Positions 1 to 11,884 of a stretch of DNA of 64,000 nt are shown piece after piece. The notes under the pieces were generated by a model, which ran no database searches, was not told the origin of the DNA, and worked only from the letters and a program-made list of their open reading frames with translations. The DNA is from Chamaecyparis obtusa (Eukaryota > Streptophyta > Pinopsida > Cupressales > Cupressaceae). A program made the position numbers and the translations under genes. The DNA is taken from positions 2,367,501 to 2,431,500 of the forward strand of contig BSBK01001302.1 in NCBI GenBank assembly GCA_027943335.1, given 5' to 3'. Numbering within the stretch: position 1 is the stretch's first letter; the number at the start of each line of letters is the position of its first letter.

Positions 1-395
1 GAGATTCTCTTTCCTGACCAATTGAGGGTATAGTGTGAATGTCCAAACATTTAGTTGACCCATGCCCCCGACCTTTACCAATCCTGGGTACACTACCCTT
101 GCAACTAGTAGATACACAACATATGAAGTCATGTAGAAGTGAGGGTCACTCTTCACCATGATTAGTTGTTGATCAAGGTTGTCACTAAGGATGGTTTACC
201 AATAAAACCTAGCATGTCTCTCCTTTATCCTTTTTATGAGAAGGATCATCCAGGGCTCTAGTTAAATTGATTTTTACAGTCCATACACTCAGTTGATCAT
301 AGTGATGGCTACTTGAATATATTCCTTCATGTAGCCTCTCCTCATGTCTATCTTATCAAGCTTATTATTTAGTAGAGTTTTCATGAGGTAATCCC
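1..395 (-). repeat. Element A 3' LTR, distal fragment (part of the LTR-embedded ORF)
   Basis: This stretch aligns by eye with 26080-26480 in the 5' LTR of A and, reversed, with about 38.1-38.5 kb in F. It encodes, on the minus strand, part of the N-terminal half of the LTR-embedded protein with several stops and indels. It is cut off by the window edge on the left and by the TSD of Copia element B (ATCCC, 391-395) on the right; the same LTR resumes at 7306. Confidence 0.8.
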
Positions 396-1564
396 TATTA
401 GGAATGAATGTTGAATATATCCTATGGGAGTATTAGCAGCCATTCTATAGCAGTTTTTGTTGCATTCATGACTGTGATTGTCATTGATGTCAACATAGTG
501 ATCTACTAATATTTGCAGAGGAGCAGATAGTGTTTGGATTAGCACATGTGGGATATTGAAGATAAAGCTATGTGATGTTGAGGATTTACTTTGTGATATG
601 TTTTATGTTCATGGTTAAGAGCACAAACAGTAATTCATTTATTCATGAAAGTTATGAGCATTTTGGTGGAAGCAGTATTCAGGTAGTGTTCCTGAGTAGC
701 AGTTTGTGGAAATCGGATGATATCTCCTAATCAAGATGGAATCTGGTTTTGCACAGTTAGAGATAAGTTGAATACATTTTTCTAGTGATGTGGATGATAG
801 TGCAAACTTCGAGGTCACATGAGTGAAGAGTTATTCTAATTGGAAGCCTACAATTTTGTGTAATTTTTGATGTAACGTGTGGAAATTTTTATTTTGTAAT
901 TGGATGCTGACTCATTTTTAATTACTTGAGTGTGGTATAAAGGAAGGAATATTTTCCTTTTTGGTATGTATGGAAATGAATGTAATGATGAATTAAATGA
1001 AGTTGTGAGAGGACATGCGAGATACAGAGATCTAAAATTGAGATCTGGTGTAGCAGTGAATGTGGTTTGGCACAATCATAGATGAGGTAACATATTGTTG
1101 AGATCAGAAATGATTTGATATTATTCTGTTGAATAATCTAAAGATCAGTTGGACAGTGTGTTCAGTGATCTTTCCATTGAAGTTGTTTGGGCAGTGGGTC
1201 ATTCTGTATTCCATAACTCCTAACAAAGTTAGAATCTTTTAGCAGGGATTCAAAGTCTCCTAACAGGGACTCATATATACTAAATGTATTTCATAAGACT
1301 CCTAACAGAGTCCATCCTTTCATAAGGAATATTCATATTAGTGCATCTTTTGTGGGCATCATTCCCACCGGGTTTTACTCTTTGATCAAGAGGTTCCCTA
1401 GTCAACATATCTTGTGTCATTGTGTATGAATATCAATCTATGGTTGTTAATTACAGTACTTATATGGTTAAATGTTGTTGAAGTTGATAAAGGTTATAAT
1501 TATCAGATAACTAATTCACCCCCCCTCCCCTCTCAGTTATCTTGGTGAACTTTACTTTCTAACA
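396..1564 (+). repeat. Element B 5' LTR
   Basis: The 1169-bp repeat begins TATTAGGAATG (TG mutated to TA) and ends TTTCTAACA. It aligns throughout with 6122-7300. Near its end it has GTGGGCATCATTCCCAC (an imperfect short palindrome), repeated 'cctaacaGGGactc'-like motifs and a C-rich run followed by CTCTCAGTTATC. These late-LTR motifs recur in elements C and D. Confidence 0.95.
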
Positions 1565-1566
1565 AT

Positions 1567-1578
1567 TGGTATTAGAGC
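1567..1578 (+). other. Element B primer-binding site (initiator Met tRNA type)
   Basis: TGGTATTAGAGC lies two bases after the LTR end. The usual plant site is TGGTATCAGAGC, so there is one C-to-T change. It primes minus-strand DNA synthesis in this class. Confidence 0.92.
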
Positions 1579-1587
1579 AGCAGGTCC

Positions 1588-4500
1588 TTGAAAGAAAAGT
1601 TTCATAGCTTAAGGAGATCCATGGAAAATTTCAGGAAAGAAAGCCCTAAGTTTGATGGAGTGAATTTTGACAGTTGGAAAGAAAAGATGAAGACACACCT
1701 ACTATGTTTAGGACCAGGCTATTGGTTGATTACAAAAAATGAAAAGACTATCATTGATGAAGATAATATTAAAACATGTAGTAATGATAAGAGATATCTA
1801 TTCATGTGTAACATACTTGCCAGAGAAGCACTTTTGTCAGCCCTTTCGAAGAATGAGTACAGTCAGGTAAAATATTTGAAAACATCTGATGAAATTTGGT
1901 TAGCTTTACACTCTACTTTTGAAGGTGATGAACATGCAAAGAAAGTTAGATTACATAGTTGGATATGTGCATTTGAATATATAAGAATGATGGAAGATGA
2001 ATCTATTAGAAGCTATATTGGTAGAATGTCAGAAATTATTGCAGGTATAAAATCTTATGGAGTAACAAAGATAGAGAATGAAGTGATATGGAAAATTCTA
2101 AGGACATTGACTCCTGCATTTAAGAAGACAATACAGATGATTGAACACATTATACCATGTACTTTGAACTTTACTAGAGAGGCTCTTCTTGGAAGATTGG
2201 AAGCAACAAAAATGAACGTGAGGTTATCAGGAGACTTACCTAGAATGGAGACAGCATTCAATGCTCTTAGTGTTCTCCCTAGTTTGTCAAGAAGCATTAG
2301 TGTGAGTGGAGATTATTCTAGCAGTAGCAGATCTAGAAGTGAAGAAGACAAGAAGATTGAAGAAGGTATTGCCTTGCTTGTGAAGAGAGAACCAGATGGT
2401 AAGAAAATTTTTAAATGTTGGACATGTCAAGAATATGGTCATTTTGTATCTCAATGTCCTAAGAGAGTCAAGAAGTATAGAAATAACTTTAAGCTTAGAA
2501 GACCTAAGGAATGTTATTATACAAATGAGGAAGAACTTGAAGCTAGTATAGAGAGAACCTTAAGTGAAAGTGATACTAAGAATAATGATGACATAGGATT
2601 TGTAGCAATTAAAGAAGAAAATCCTAAAACAGAGGTTAAAGAAGAAAAAGCCCTAGTTTCTCAAGTTGAAAAGAAAGCTAATTGGATTATAGACAATGGT
2701 TGTTCACATCATATGACTGGAGACATGAGAAAGTTCATAAAGTTTAATAATTGTGATGGAGGAGTTTTTAGAGTTGGAAACAATGCACCTTGTTTGATTA
2801 AAGTTATAGGATCTATTACTATTGATGGAAAGACTAATACTGATGATTTTTACTTTGTGGATGGTTTGAAACATAATCTTTTGAGTGTTGGAAAATTAGT
2901 TGATAAGCGATATCAGGTTTGGTTTACTAAGAAAACTTGTGTGATAAAAGACAAAGATGGAAATCTGATTGGAAATGGATCTAGAACTAGAGGTAATGTA
3001 TTTCAGTTGAATCCTACTAAGATGACATGTTTGATTACTAAGATTGATGATAGTTGGTTATGGCACAGAAGATTTTGTCATATAAATTTTGATAACATTG
3101 TGAAAGTAAGTACTACACTTGTAGTGAGAGATTTGCCTAAAATTATGAAGCCTACTAACATGATTTGCAAGGAATGTGTGATGGCTAAACATAAGAGAAG
3201 TTCATTTCCCAATAATAATTTCACATCTACAGAGAAGTTGGAGATTGTTCATATAGACTTGAGTGGTCCTACAAGGACTAGAGGATTCTATGGAGAGAGG
3301 TCTTTTATGATTCTTGTTGATGATTTTACAAGAATGATGTGGATTATATTTCTTAAAGAAAAGTCTGAAGCATTTGATAAGTTTAAGATCATTAAGAATA
3401 AAGTTGAGAATGAATCTGGAATGAAGATTAAATGTTTGAGATCAGATAGAGGTGGAGAATTTACTTCTAGAGAATTTAACACCTTTTGTGAAGTGAATGG
3501 TATTGAGAGATGATTTTCAGCCCCTAGGACACCTAAACAAAATGGTATTGCAGAAAGAAGAAACAGATCAGTGACTGAAGAAGCAAGAGCTATGTTATTT
3601 TAGAATGACTTGGCGAAGATATTCTAGAGAGAAGCAGTGAATACAATAGTGTATACAATGAAAAGAGTACAAATCATAGAAGACACAGACAAGACACCCT
3701 ATGAATTATGGTTTGGACATGCACCCTCAGTTAAGTATTTTAGAATTTTTGGAAGAAAATGTTATATAAAAAAAGATGATGATATTGGAAAGTTTGATCC
3801 TAGAAGTGATAAAGGTATATTTCTTGGATATTCTTTGAAGAGAAAAGCCTATAGATGTTACAATAAGAGAACTAAGACTATTGTTGAGAGCACAAATGTT
3901 AAAGTTGATAAAAAGTTCAAAATTTAGGAAAGAATGTTTGATTATGAATCAGATGAAGGAACTCATCCTAGACCTAACATTGAGACTACTGAATTATTCT
4001 ATGAAACTAACAGTGATTTTTTGAATGAAAGCCACAGTGAGAGCATTGAAGAACTGACACCTAAAGTGAGATCTGAGACACTAACACCTAACAAGAATTT
4101 ATCAAGGAATCATCCTGTTGAGTAGTTTATTGGAAACTTAGATAGAGGAGTTCTAACTCAAAATAAGGTACAAGAACAATTATGTTTGATTTCTCAAATT
4201 GAACCTAAATCTACTAGTGAAGCTTGTGAAGATGAACATTGGATTAAAGCTATGAAAGAAGAACTAGATCAGATTGAAAAGAACAAGACATGGGAATTGG
4301 TCCCTAGACCTAAAGATAAGAATGTTATTGGAACTAAATGGGTATTCAAGAACAAGATGAATGAACAAGGAGAAGTAGTAAGGAACAAAGCAAGATTGGT
4401 ATGTAAAGGATACTCATAGCAAGAAGGAATTGACTATGAAGAAACTTTTGCACCTGTAGCAAGAATTGAAGTAGTAAGAATGTTTTTGGCCTATGCAGCT

Positions 4501-5838
4501 TACAAGAAATTCAAAGTATATCAGATGGATGTGAAGTTAGCATTTTTGAATGGAGAGTTTGAAGAAGAAGTCTACATTGAGCAGCCTAAAGGTTTTCCTT
4601 TAACTCAAGAAGGAGACATGGTATGTAAACTAAAGAAAGCTTTATATGGACTAAAGCAATGACCTTGAACTTGGTATGCAAGATTGGAAAAGTATTTGAT
4701 AAAATTGGGATTTACAAAAGGAACGGCTGATAGCAACCTGTACACAAAAGAAATTGAAAATGGTTTGTTGGTTGTAGTTATTTTTGTTGATGACATTATT
4801 TTTGGAGGAGAAGATGAAGCCAGTGATAAATTTGCTAATGAAATAAAGACTAAATTTGAAATGAGTATGATTGGTGAAATGAAATACTTTTTGGGATTAC
4901 AGATAGCACATAACAGTGATGGTATCTTTGTTAGTCAGAAAAAGTACTTGAATGATTTGTTAAAAAGATTTGGAATGGAGAACTATAAACCAGTTGGAAC
5001 ACCTATGGTAACTAGACATAAATTATCTAGCATAGATGAAACTCTTGCAGTTGAACAGAAGAAGTACAGATCTATGATTGGAGGATTGCAGTACTTGACA
5101 CATACAAGACCAAACATAGCACATTCAGTTGGAATTGTAGCAAGATTTCAAGCTAAACCTAGAGAATCACATTATGTAGTAGTGAAGAGGATACTGAGAT
5201 ACTTAAGAGGCACAATTGAGTATGGATTGTGGTATGAAAAATATGATGATTTTACCCTATGTGCATATACAGATGCTGATTGGGGAGGCAGTGTTGATGA
5301 TAAAAGGAGCACCAGTGGTAGAGCATTTTTCCTTGGAGGAAGATTGGTTTCTTGGCTAAGCAAGAAGAAAAATTTTATTTCACATAGCATAGCAGAAGCA
5401 TAATATGTAGCAGCAACAAACAATTGTAACCAGATAATTTGGATGAAGCGGATGCTGAAGGATATTGGAATAAAATTTTTTGGGCCTATTGTTATACATT
5501 GTGATAACACCAGCACAGTTAGTATGTCTAAGAACCTTGTATTACATTCTAAGACAAAGAATATATAGATTAAGTATCATGTAGTAAGAGAGAAATTTGT
5601 TGAGAAATAAGTCAGACTTGAATACATAAGCACAAAGGAGCAGATAGTAGACATATTTACAAAACCTTTTCCTAAGGATACATTTTAGTATTTGAGAGGT
5701 ATGTTGGGGTTATGCCCTAGCCTACTTTTAAGAAATGATGCAAATTGTTGCATTCATCTAGTGGTATATGAGGCTTATCTTTCTTTTGGACTAGATGTTG
5801 GTACTTCCTCTATGGGGGAGTATGTGTATATGAGCTGA
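1588..5838 (+). pseudogene. Copia gag-pol polyprotein, one frame with 12 point stops
   Basis: One frame of 1417 codons runs from the ATG at 1588 to a stop at 5836-5838 with no frameshift. A start at 1621 (MENFRKESPK) is more typical of Copia gag. Domains in order: gag (residues 1 to about 270), CCHC knuckle CWTCQEYGHFVSQC (277-290), protease with WIIDNGCSHH (N replaces the usual S of D-S-G), pre-integrase zinc site WHRRFCH...CKEC, integrase core (HIDLSGP, RSDRGGEF, GIAERRN giving D-D-E), reverse transcriptase with FVDD at about 4780, and RNase H (YTDADWGG). Premature stops start at 3511, 3601, 3625, 3925, 4123, 4417, 4660, 4666, 5401, 5566, 5608 and 5686: seven TAG, three TGA, two TAA. Confidence 0.95.
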
Positions 5839-6121
5839 GTCATGAGGATGCTAGTGAATGTATTTTTTGAACAGTGTCTTTTGACATTGGAGTTGTTGAC
5901 ATAATGATGAATTTTTTGTCATTGATGTCAATGGGGGAGAAGTTTACATGAAAAACCTTTTGTACCATCTATTGGAGAGAACTAAATAGGAAAATGAAGA
6001 GAAAGATTTGATTGATGAAGAGGACTTGAAGTATTTTTTAGAGCAGTAGTGTTGCAATGTTGGATTTATGGAACATTAGATGTTTTTCATCTATGTTGCC
6101 ATCAATGCCAATGGGGGAGAT
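5839..6121 (+). other. Element B 3' untranslated segment with duplicated polypurine tract
   Basis: No coding signal follows the pol stop. ATGGGGGAGA occurs at 5931-5940 and again at 6111-6120, directly before the 3' LTR; both are preceded by a similar 'attgatgtca'/'atcaatgcca' context. The second is the functional-position polypurine tract; the first is an upstream copy 180 bp away. A third near-copy, TATGGGGGAG, lies at 5811-5820 inside the pol frame. Confidence 0.8.
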
Positions 6122-7300
6122 TGTTAGGAATGAATGCTAAATATATCTTATGGGAGTATCAGTAGCCATTCTGTAGCAGTTGTTTTTTCATTTATGACTG
6201 TGATTGTCATTGATGTCAACACAGTGATCTATTGAGATTTGTAAAGGAGCAGACAATGTTTGGATTAGCGCACATGGGATATTGAAGATAAAGCTATGTG
6301 ATGTTGAGGATTTACTTTGTGATATGTTTTATGTTCATGGTTAAGAGTGCAGATAGTAATTCATTTATTCATCAAAGTTATGAGCATTTTGGTGGAAGCA
6401 GTATTCAGGCAGTGTTCTTGAGTAGCGGTTTGTAGAAATCGGATGATATCTCCTAATCGCGACGGAATCTAGTTTTGTGTAGTTAGAGAGTATTTTAAGA
6501 CATGTTTATAGTGACGTGGATGATAGTACAAACTTCGAGGTCACATGAGTGAAGAGTTATTCTAATTGGAAGCCGATAGTTTTATGTAATTTTTGTGTGG
6601 AAACTTTTATTTTGTAATTGGATGCCGACTCATTTGTAATTACTTGTGTGGTATAAATGAAGGAATGTTTTCCTTGTTGGTAGGTATGGAAATGAATGTA
6701 ATGATAAAGTAAATGAAGTTGTGAAAGATAATTTATGAAAGAGGACATGTGAGATACAGAGATCTGAAATTGAGATCTAGTGTAGCGGTGAGTGTGGTTT
6801 GGAACAATCAGAGATGAGGTAACATATTGTTGAGATCAGAAATTATTTGATATTATTCTATTGAATAATCTAAAGATCAATTGGACAGTGTGTTCGGTGA
6901 TCTTTCCATTAAAGTTTTTTGGGCAATGGGTCCTTTTGTCTTCCATAACTCCTAACAAAGTTAGAATCATTTACCAAGGATTCAAAGTCTCCTAATAGGG
7001 ACTCATATGTACTAAATGTATTTCATAAGACTCCTAACAGAGTCCATCCTTTCACAAGGAATATTCATATTAGTGCATCTTTTGTGGGCATCATTCCCAC
7101 CGGGGTTTACTCTTTGATCAAGAGGTTCCCTGGTCAACATATCTTGTGTCATTGTCTCATTGTGTATGAATATCTTTCTATGGTTGTTAATTACAGTACT
7201 TATATGGTTAAATGTTGTTGAAGTTGATAAAGGTTATAATTATTAGATAATTTATTCACCCCCCCCTCTTAGTTATCTTGGTGGACTTTATTTTCTAACA
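6122..7300 (+). repeat. Element B 3' LTR
   Basis: The 1179-bp repeat begins TGTTAGGAATG and ends TTCTAACA, followed by the TSD ATCCC at 7301-7305. It matches the 5' LTR with many transitions and small indels (for example an extra 'ttgtctca' near 7155). Confidence 0.95.
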
Positions 7301-7305
7301 ATCCC

Positions 7306-7750
7306 TATTTATAATTTTGTGGGATGGCTGGATATCTTTATTGTAAAAATTCATCCCTTTACCTATCAAGAACCCATAGAACTTGTCTATCCCTTTTGGA
7401 AAATGGAAGAGGTACTCAATATTATCCGATCAGAGGTCCAATACCACTTTTTCCATATTATTCTTTACCAACCTTTCATCTTTTATCTAGTGGTTTTCCA
7501 GCGTGACTATCAAATTTGAAGAGAGGATGGACACAAGGTGTGCCGCTACATTCACTAGTACATAGTATACTAATGAAGTGCAGTCCTCAAATCTTCCTGC
7601 CAAATGGGCACATTTAACCAAGTATTCATTCTAGCTAGCATTCCCAATGTCGGTGTTCGTGATCTCAGAATGTAGGTTTCCCACTCTGGATGGCACACGG
7701 TAACCCTTGAATTAATACTTCATGGCAGGGGAGTTCACCTTTTCTAACAT
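7306..7750 (-). pseudogene. LTR-embedded ORF of element A, 3' LTR copy, N-terminal part
   Basis: The minus-strand ATG at 7748-7750 starts MLEKVNSPAMKY, matching MVEKVISLAMKY at the F start (37600). The frame continues to 7306, is broken by insertion of Copia B, and resumes at 395. An AG acceptor lies just upstream of the ATG (TTTTTGCAG), as in both F LTRs. Several stops and indels make it non-functional. The protein family is unrecognised. Confidence 0.75.
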
Positions 7751-8953
7751 CCTGCAAAAATAATGGGATATGAATCAGTAACAAGTACATGATATTAGGA
7801 AACAAGTACTAATGAAAAAGCATGAAAAACCAAGATACCCCTAAAAACCCAAGCTTGAAATCTTTAGAAGGGCACTTTCGGCATTTCGGACCTTCAGGCT
7901 CCGAAAGGATATGGTCCCTCTGAAATGACAAAATGACAAAAAATGTCATCATGCAGTCAAAGCTTCGACCTTTCAAAGGGTGATAATTTGTGTAGACTTT
8001 AGATTCCAATACTCTAAAAAGGTGAGTTTGACTGGAGTTGGTTTCTAGTTTTCCATCAATTTTTGGTACTTTAGAGTGCAACAAGTTTCAATGGGCAAAA
8101 TTCCAAAAAGCCAAAAAGTGGACATGGTGAAAAAAAAACTCAAGCTCTAGTGTTTTGGCATTTTTGGAGTGCGAAAGTCCAAAAAGAATTAGGGTCGACT
8201 GACTCAAAAAGGGAAAAAAATGGCTAGAGCTCTAAAATGAGCCCGAATCAAGTTTGACCATGAACTCGATGCAAAGGGATCCAAGGGGACAACCCTGCAA
8301 CCCTGAAGTGATGCAAAATAAGACCTAAGACTCAAACCCTAGCACAAGACCCTAAAAACTAAAAAAAACACACAAGAGCACAAGACACAAGGCAAGGACT
8401 AGAGAAACCTACCTCAATAAAGAAAAGGAGGGCATAAAGACCAAAGAAATGAGCAATCCGAGGATAAGAAGTGAACTAGTCACAAGGAGGGCATGAAGGA
8501 ACTCCAAAAATTAATTGCTCAAAAATACACAAGTGACCAAAATGGTCCACTTTCTTCCTTATATAGGCTTTCGGTAGGGCTCATGTTAGCCATCCTCACC
8601 TTTGGCCTTTCAGACTTTCAGGGGGTCTTGGAGCTTCAAAAGGCTAAAACATTGAAAGGTTGATTCCTAACTCAGGAAATCAGGCTTTCAGTGTTTCAAA
8701 CCTCCAAAAGTCTGAAAGCTAGAAAATGTGAAATGAGAATCACGGTTGGTAGGTATAAGGCACTTTTGGCCTTTCAGCCCTTTGCACTTAGGGAACGCCA
8801 AAAGTGTGAAAGGTTGAAACTTAACAAAGAAACTCAAAAAATGGCCCCTAACAAGAGTCTAACTGACAGATAAAACTCAAAAACAAGCCAAAAGAAGGGG
8901 GGGGCCTTGGCCAAGTGGCCTAAAAAGGGGAGTGTGGTTGTGGAAACACAATG
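7751..8953 (-). promoter_or_regulatory. Element A 3' LTR, U3/leader region with TATA box
   Basis: On the minus strand this is the first 1.2 kb of the LTR, non-coding. CTATATAAGG lies at 8557-8566, about 390 bp from the LTR edge, the same position as in F. The region is dense in short motifs of the type CTTTCRGA/TYCGAAAG (for example around 7870-7915, 8600-8720 and 8770-8810). It begins (8953 leftwards) like the F LTR with a run resembling TTCCACAACCACACTCCCC. Confidence 0.75.
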
Positions 8954-9455
8954 AAATGGTCCTCCTCCTTCACCATCACCTGAGTGTATCTAGAATAACC
9001 ATTGAAAAAAGACATCATCTAAGACCTATTTACAATTTGCAATACTTCGTCAAGAGAGAGGAATGGGTAGTTATCCTTTTGAGAAGATCTATTGAGGTTT
9101 TAGAAATCTAGATAGAGTTGGACTTCTCCACTATTCTTCCTCACAGGAACAAGATTTTCAACCCTAGTTGAATGTCAGATAGGAAAGATGATCTTGGCAT
9201 TGAGAAACTTCTACACTTTCTTTTTAATTACTAGCTCAATCACAGGGTTGACAGGCCTCTTCCTTTGACAGAAAGGTTTGGCATCCAGGTTCAATGGTAT
9301 GTTGTGTACAATAATGGTGGGGTTGTAGGTTTTTAGATCCTCGTAGCTCCATGCTATAACATCTTTTTATTCTATGAGTAATTTCACCATCCACCTTTTT
9401 TCTTCATCTGTACCAACTTTCCTGATATGGATCTCCTTGGGTTCAAGTTGTGTGC
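8954..9455 (-). pseudogene. Element A reverse transcriptase, N-terminal fragment
   Basis: Minus-strand translation gives ENLVPVRKNSGEVQL, NLNRSSQKDNYP, SLDEVLQ, FNGYSRY and VMVKEEDH in order, matching F at about 47.65-48.08 kb. These are the early blocks of a Ty3/gypsy reverse transcriptase. The catalytic YMDD block is absent because the frame runs directly into the 3' LTR at 8953; about 3.3 kb present in F (rest of RT, RNase H, integrase, 3' UTR) is missing. Confidence 0.85.
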
Positions 9456-9665
9456 CTAGATTGTAGATTTCACAATCATCACCTCCCACATCTGGTGCCT
9501 TCCTTTTTCATGAGCGTAGTCATCTTTTTTGAAGATCCTTTCTAAAGTTACCATTCCTTTTAGGATGGAGTTGGTTTTCATGTTTAGGATTCCCAAATCG
9601 TGTGACTCTTTAATCTCATCAACCTCTTTATCTATGGTTTTTTTTTCAAAGACCCCAACACTCAT
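9456..9665 (-). pseudogene. Element A linker between extra RNase H and RT
   Basis: The 69-residue open stretch matches F 47381-47599 (shared ESHDLGILNMK/ESNDLGILNLK and NSILKGM.(T/A)LERIF). It is rich in charged residues. No known domain; it is the conserved spacer of the polyprotein. Confidence 0.7.
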
Positions 9666-9692
9666 GATGAATTCAAGTATCTACTAGTCATC

Positions 9693-10346
9693 CTAGAATA
9701 CCTTGAAGTTCATGATGTTATTTGGAATATTCGGCACTACCATGAGCTCCATAGAGAGTGTCTTTAGTTTTGATTTCTCTAACGGGTGTAGGGAACCTGT
9801 TGACACTACCAAGGCATCAGTGATAGTGTTTTTCCTTCTTGGGATGCTCATAATATTGAATACTTCAAAATCTTCAATTAAATCCCATACGTGATTCCAA
9901 TACAAGGCTAGTGGCTTATCGTTGCATGAATATTGGCTATGAATCTTCTTGACCACTAGCTGGGACTCTCCTTCTATGATTAAGGCCTTTATCTTCTTTT
10001 CATGTGCCATGAGGAGACCTCATACTAATGCCTCATACTCAGTGACGTTATTAGTATAATGAAAATGTAGCCTATAAGAAGCATAGTAGGACCCACCCTA
10101 GGGGTTGATCAACTTGATTTTGGCCCCTTCTCCTTGCTTACATTTGGAGCCATCAAATCTAAGTTTCCATACTAGATGACCCTTACAAGGATGAGGTTTG
10201 GTTTGTGTTTCTAGCACAGTCCTAGGCAAATGTGAGTCGACCAGTGGTCCAGTGAATCTTTCTGGTGGTGATGGGTTTTCATTGGTCAGAATCTCCACAC
10301 TCTTTGTTTCCATATTCTCCCTTGCAGAGAGGGGAACCCATTTCAT
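9693..10346 (-). pseudogene. Element A extra (archaeal-type) RNase H
   Basis: Motifs in order: LVWKLRFDGSKCK (first Asp), YTNNVTEYEAL (Glu), IEGESQLVV (the usual D of GDSQL is E here) and RRKNTITDAL (last Asp). This is the RNase H of Tat-lineage gypsy elements, additional to the one linked to RT. It lies between protease and RT. Two or more point stops divide it. Confidence 0.82.
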
Positions 10347-10583
10347 TTTCTATTTTTTCATTGTGTCACACAACACCTCATGACATGGGGATATGCAACC
10401 ATCATCTGAGGAACTCCACTCTTCTTGCATAGGTTTTTCTCCTATAAATATTGGAGGTTGTTCATGATGACAAGGGATTTCATGATTTCATTGTGTAGTC
10501 ACCCCTTTGGTAATTTTAGGTACTTGGGATATTTGGTTCATCACTCGAGCTATGGCATTTTGGCAATCATGGCATTCAAACTC

Positions 10584-11504
10584 TTAATGACTCACTTGGT
10601 GTAGGTGAAAATACCCTGGCAACATTAATATGTTTAGATCAGCATCCTTCCCAGGATGTTTCATATTATTCATGATATTACTTACAAATTCTGTGAGGAT
10701 TACATCAGGGACTTCAGAATGTATCAGCCCTTGTACGAGGCTACCGCTGGATTTTTCTTCTTCCTGGATATGGAATGTTAGGATTATGTCAAAATGATAT
10801 ACTCCTAGATCAACTTGTGGAAACAAGACTTCATTTGGGGCATTGTATTTGGTTATCATTTGTTTGAGCTTTGGTTCAACATCAATTTTGATTTGGTTAT
10901 TCAATCCTTTCCAGGGAAACCAAAGTTGGGTAAAATCTGTGGAGAACCAGCCTCTCAAGGATCTAGTCCATTCCCTGCTAAGTAGCATGCCATATGTCTC
11001 TAGTATGTCCACAATGTGTACATCTATGAAATCTTGGATCCTGGGGTCTGTGGTCAACTGTATATGAGTATCTTTCAAGATTCCAATGACCTTGACTTTT
11101 GTCTTGTCAAGTTGAATCATGACCCTATTAGTTAGTATCTTTAAACATGGTTGGCATTACCTCGGCGGTATTGACATGTGATGAATTCTTAGCATTGTTT
11201 CTTGGTGAAACCGATTTAAAATGGTCCAAGGATTTTAGGAATGCTTCTCTCTATGAGGGAAAAAAATTTAGCATGTCATACATTGACATATTAGCTTTGA
11301 ATCATTTCAATTCCTCTAGTGCATTATATCTTTTAGTGGCCAAACTATATTCTTTAGTATGGTGGGCAGATGTTGCATAGTTGGGGCAACGGTGGTGCTC
11401 AGACCCCTAGGAGGTGAAGGTTTGTAGCTATCCCATGGGTTTGGAGGAGTGGGTTGCATTCCAGGGGGAATACCATTAGTCAAAGGCTCTCTCCTTCTCC
11501 TCAT
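10584..11504 (-). pseudogene. Element A aspartic protease region
   Basis: An open 178-residue stretch (11120-10584) begins MIQLDKTKVKVIG and includes the flap-side and C-terminal part of a gypsy protease, TTDPRIQDFIDVHIVD, GMLLSREW and SLRGWFSTDFTQLW. The upstream part (11504-11316, RRREPLTNGIPPGMQPTPPNP) matches F 45420-45480. The D-S-G block expected near 11150 is damaged. F 45258-46462 is the parallel copy. Confidence 0.78.
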
Positions 11505-11884
11505 ATTGTAATTGATTCAGTTTTTGTTCAGAAAAGCATGAACCTCAAAATATTCAAGTTAACTCTACTGATTAAATGGAAAAATGAATTCTTCTTCAGT
11601 TGTGTTATCAGTAGGACATCCCTCAATAATTGGTTCATAGGAATAAAAGACCATGGTGTTGAAATGTATCTGGGAGTTGTTAAAAGTTTAACTTTGCTAA
11701 TTATCAAACTCCCCCCTTTATTCATCGTCTAATTGGTGAGCATTGGAGGCTTTAGTGAAGTTGGCCTTAGATGAACTAAAGGAATTGGCATTGTCAGTAG
11801 GTGTACTACCATTATTAGGGTGTGTATTCCATGGTCTATTAGTTTGTCACTACCCAAATTTTTTATCTTACGTCGCATTCACAT

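Larger units (their letters stand above)
396..7300 (+). mobile_element. Element B: full-length Ty1/copia LTR retrotransposon
   Basis: The element is bounded by a 5-bp TSD, ATCCC, at 391-395 and 7301-7305. LTRs are 396-1564 and 6122-7300. A primer-binding site for initiator-Met tRNA follows the 5' LTR and a polypurine tract precedes the 3' LTR. The inside carries a single gag-pol frame in the order gag, zinc knuckle, protease, integrase, reverse transcriptase, RNase H, which is the Copia order. The first dinucleotide of the 5' LTR is TA rather than TG. LTRs differ by roughly 10 percent by eye. Twelve point stops interrupt the frame, so this copy is dead. The RNase H region resembles the Tork lineage, but that is a weak impression. 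Confidence 0.96.

Noticed and set aside
848..1075. Small minus-strand ORFs in the B LTRs (also 6557-6748)
   Set aside because: They lie in LTR sequence, are not kept in length between the two LTRs and show no domain.
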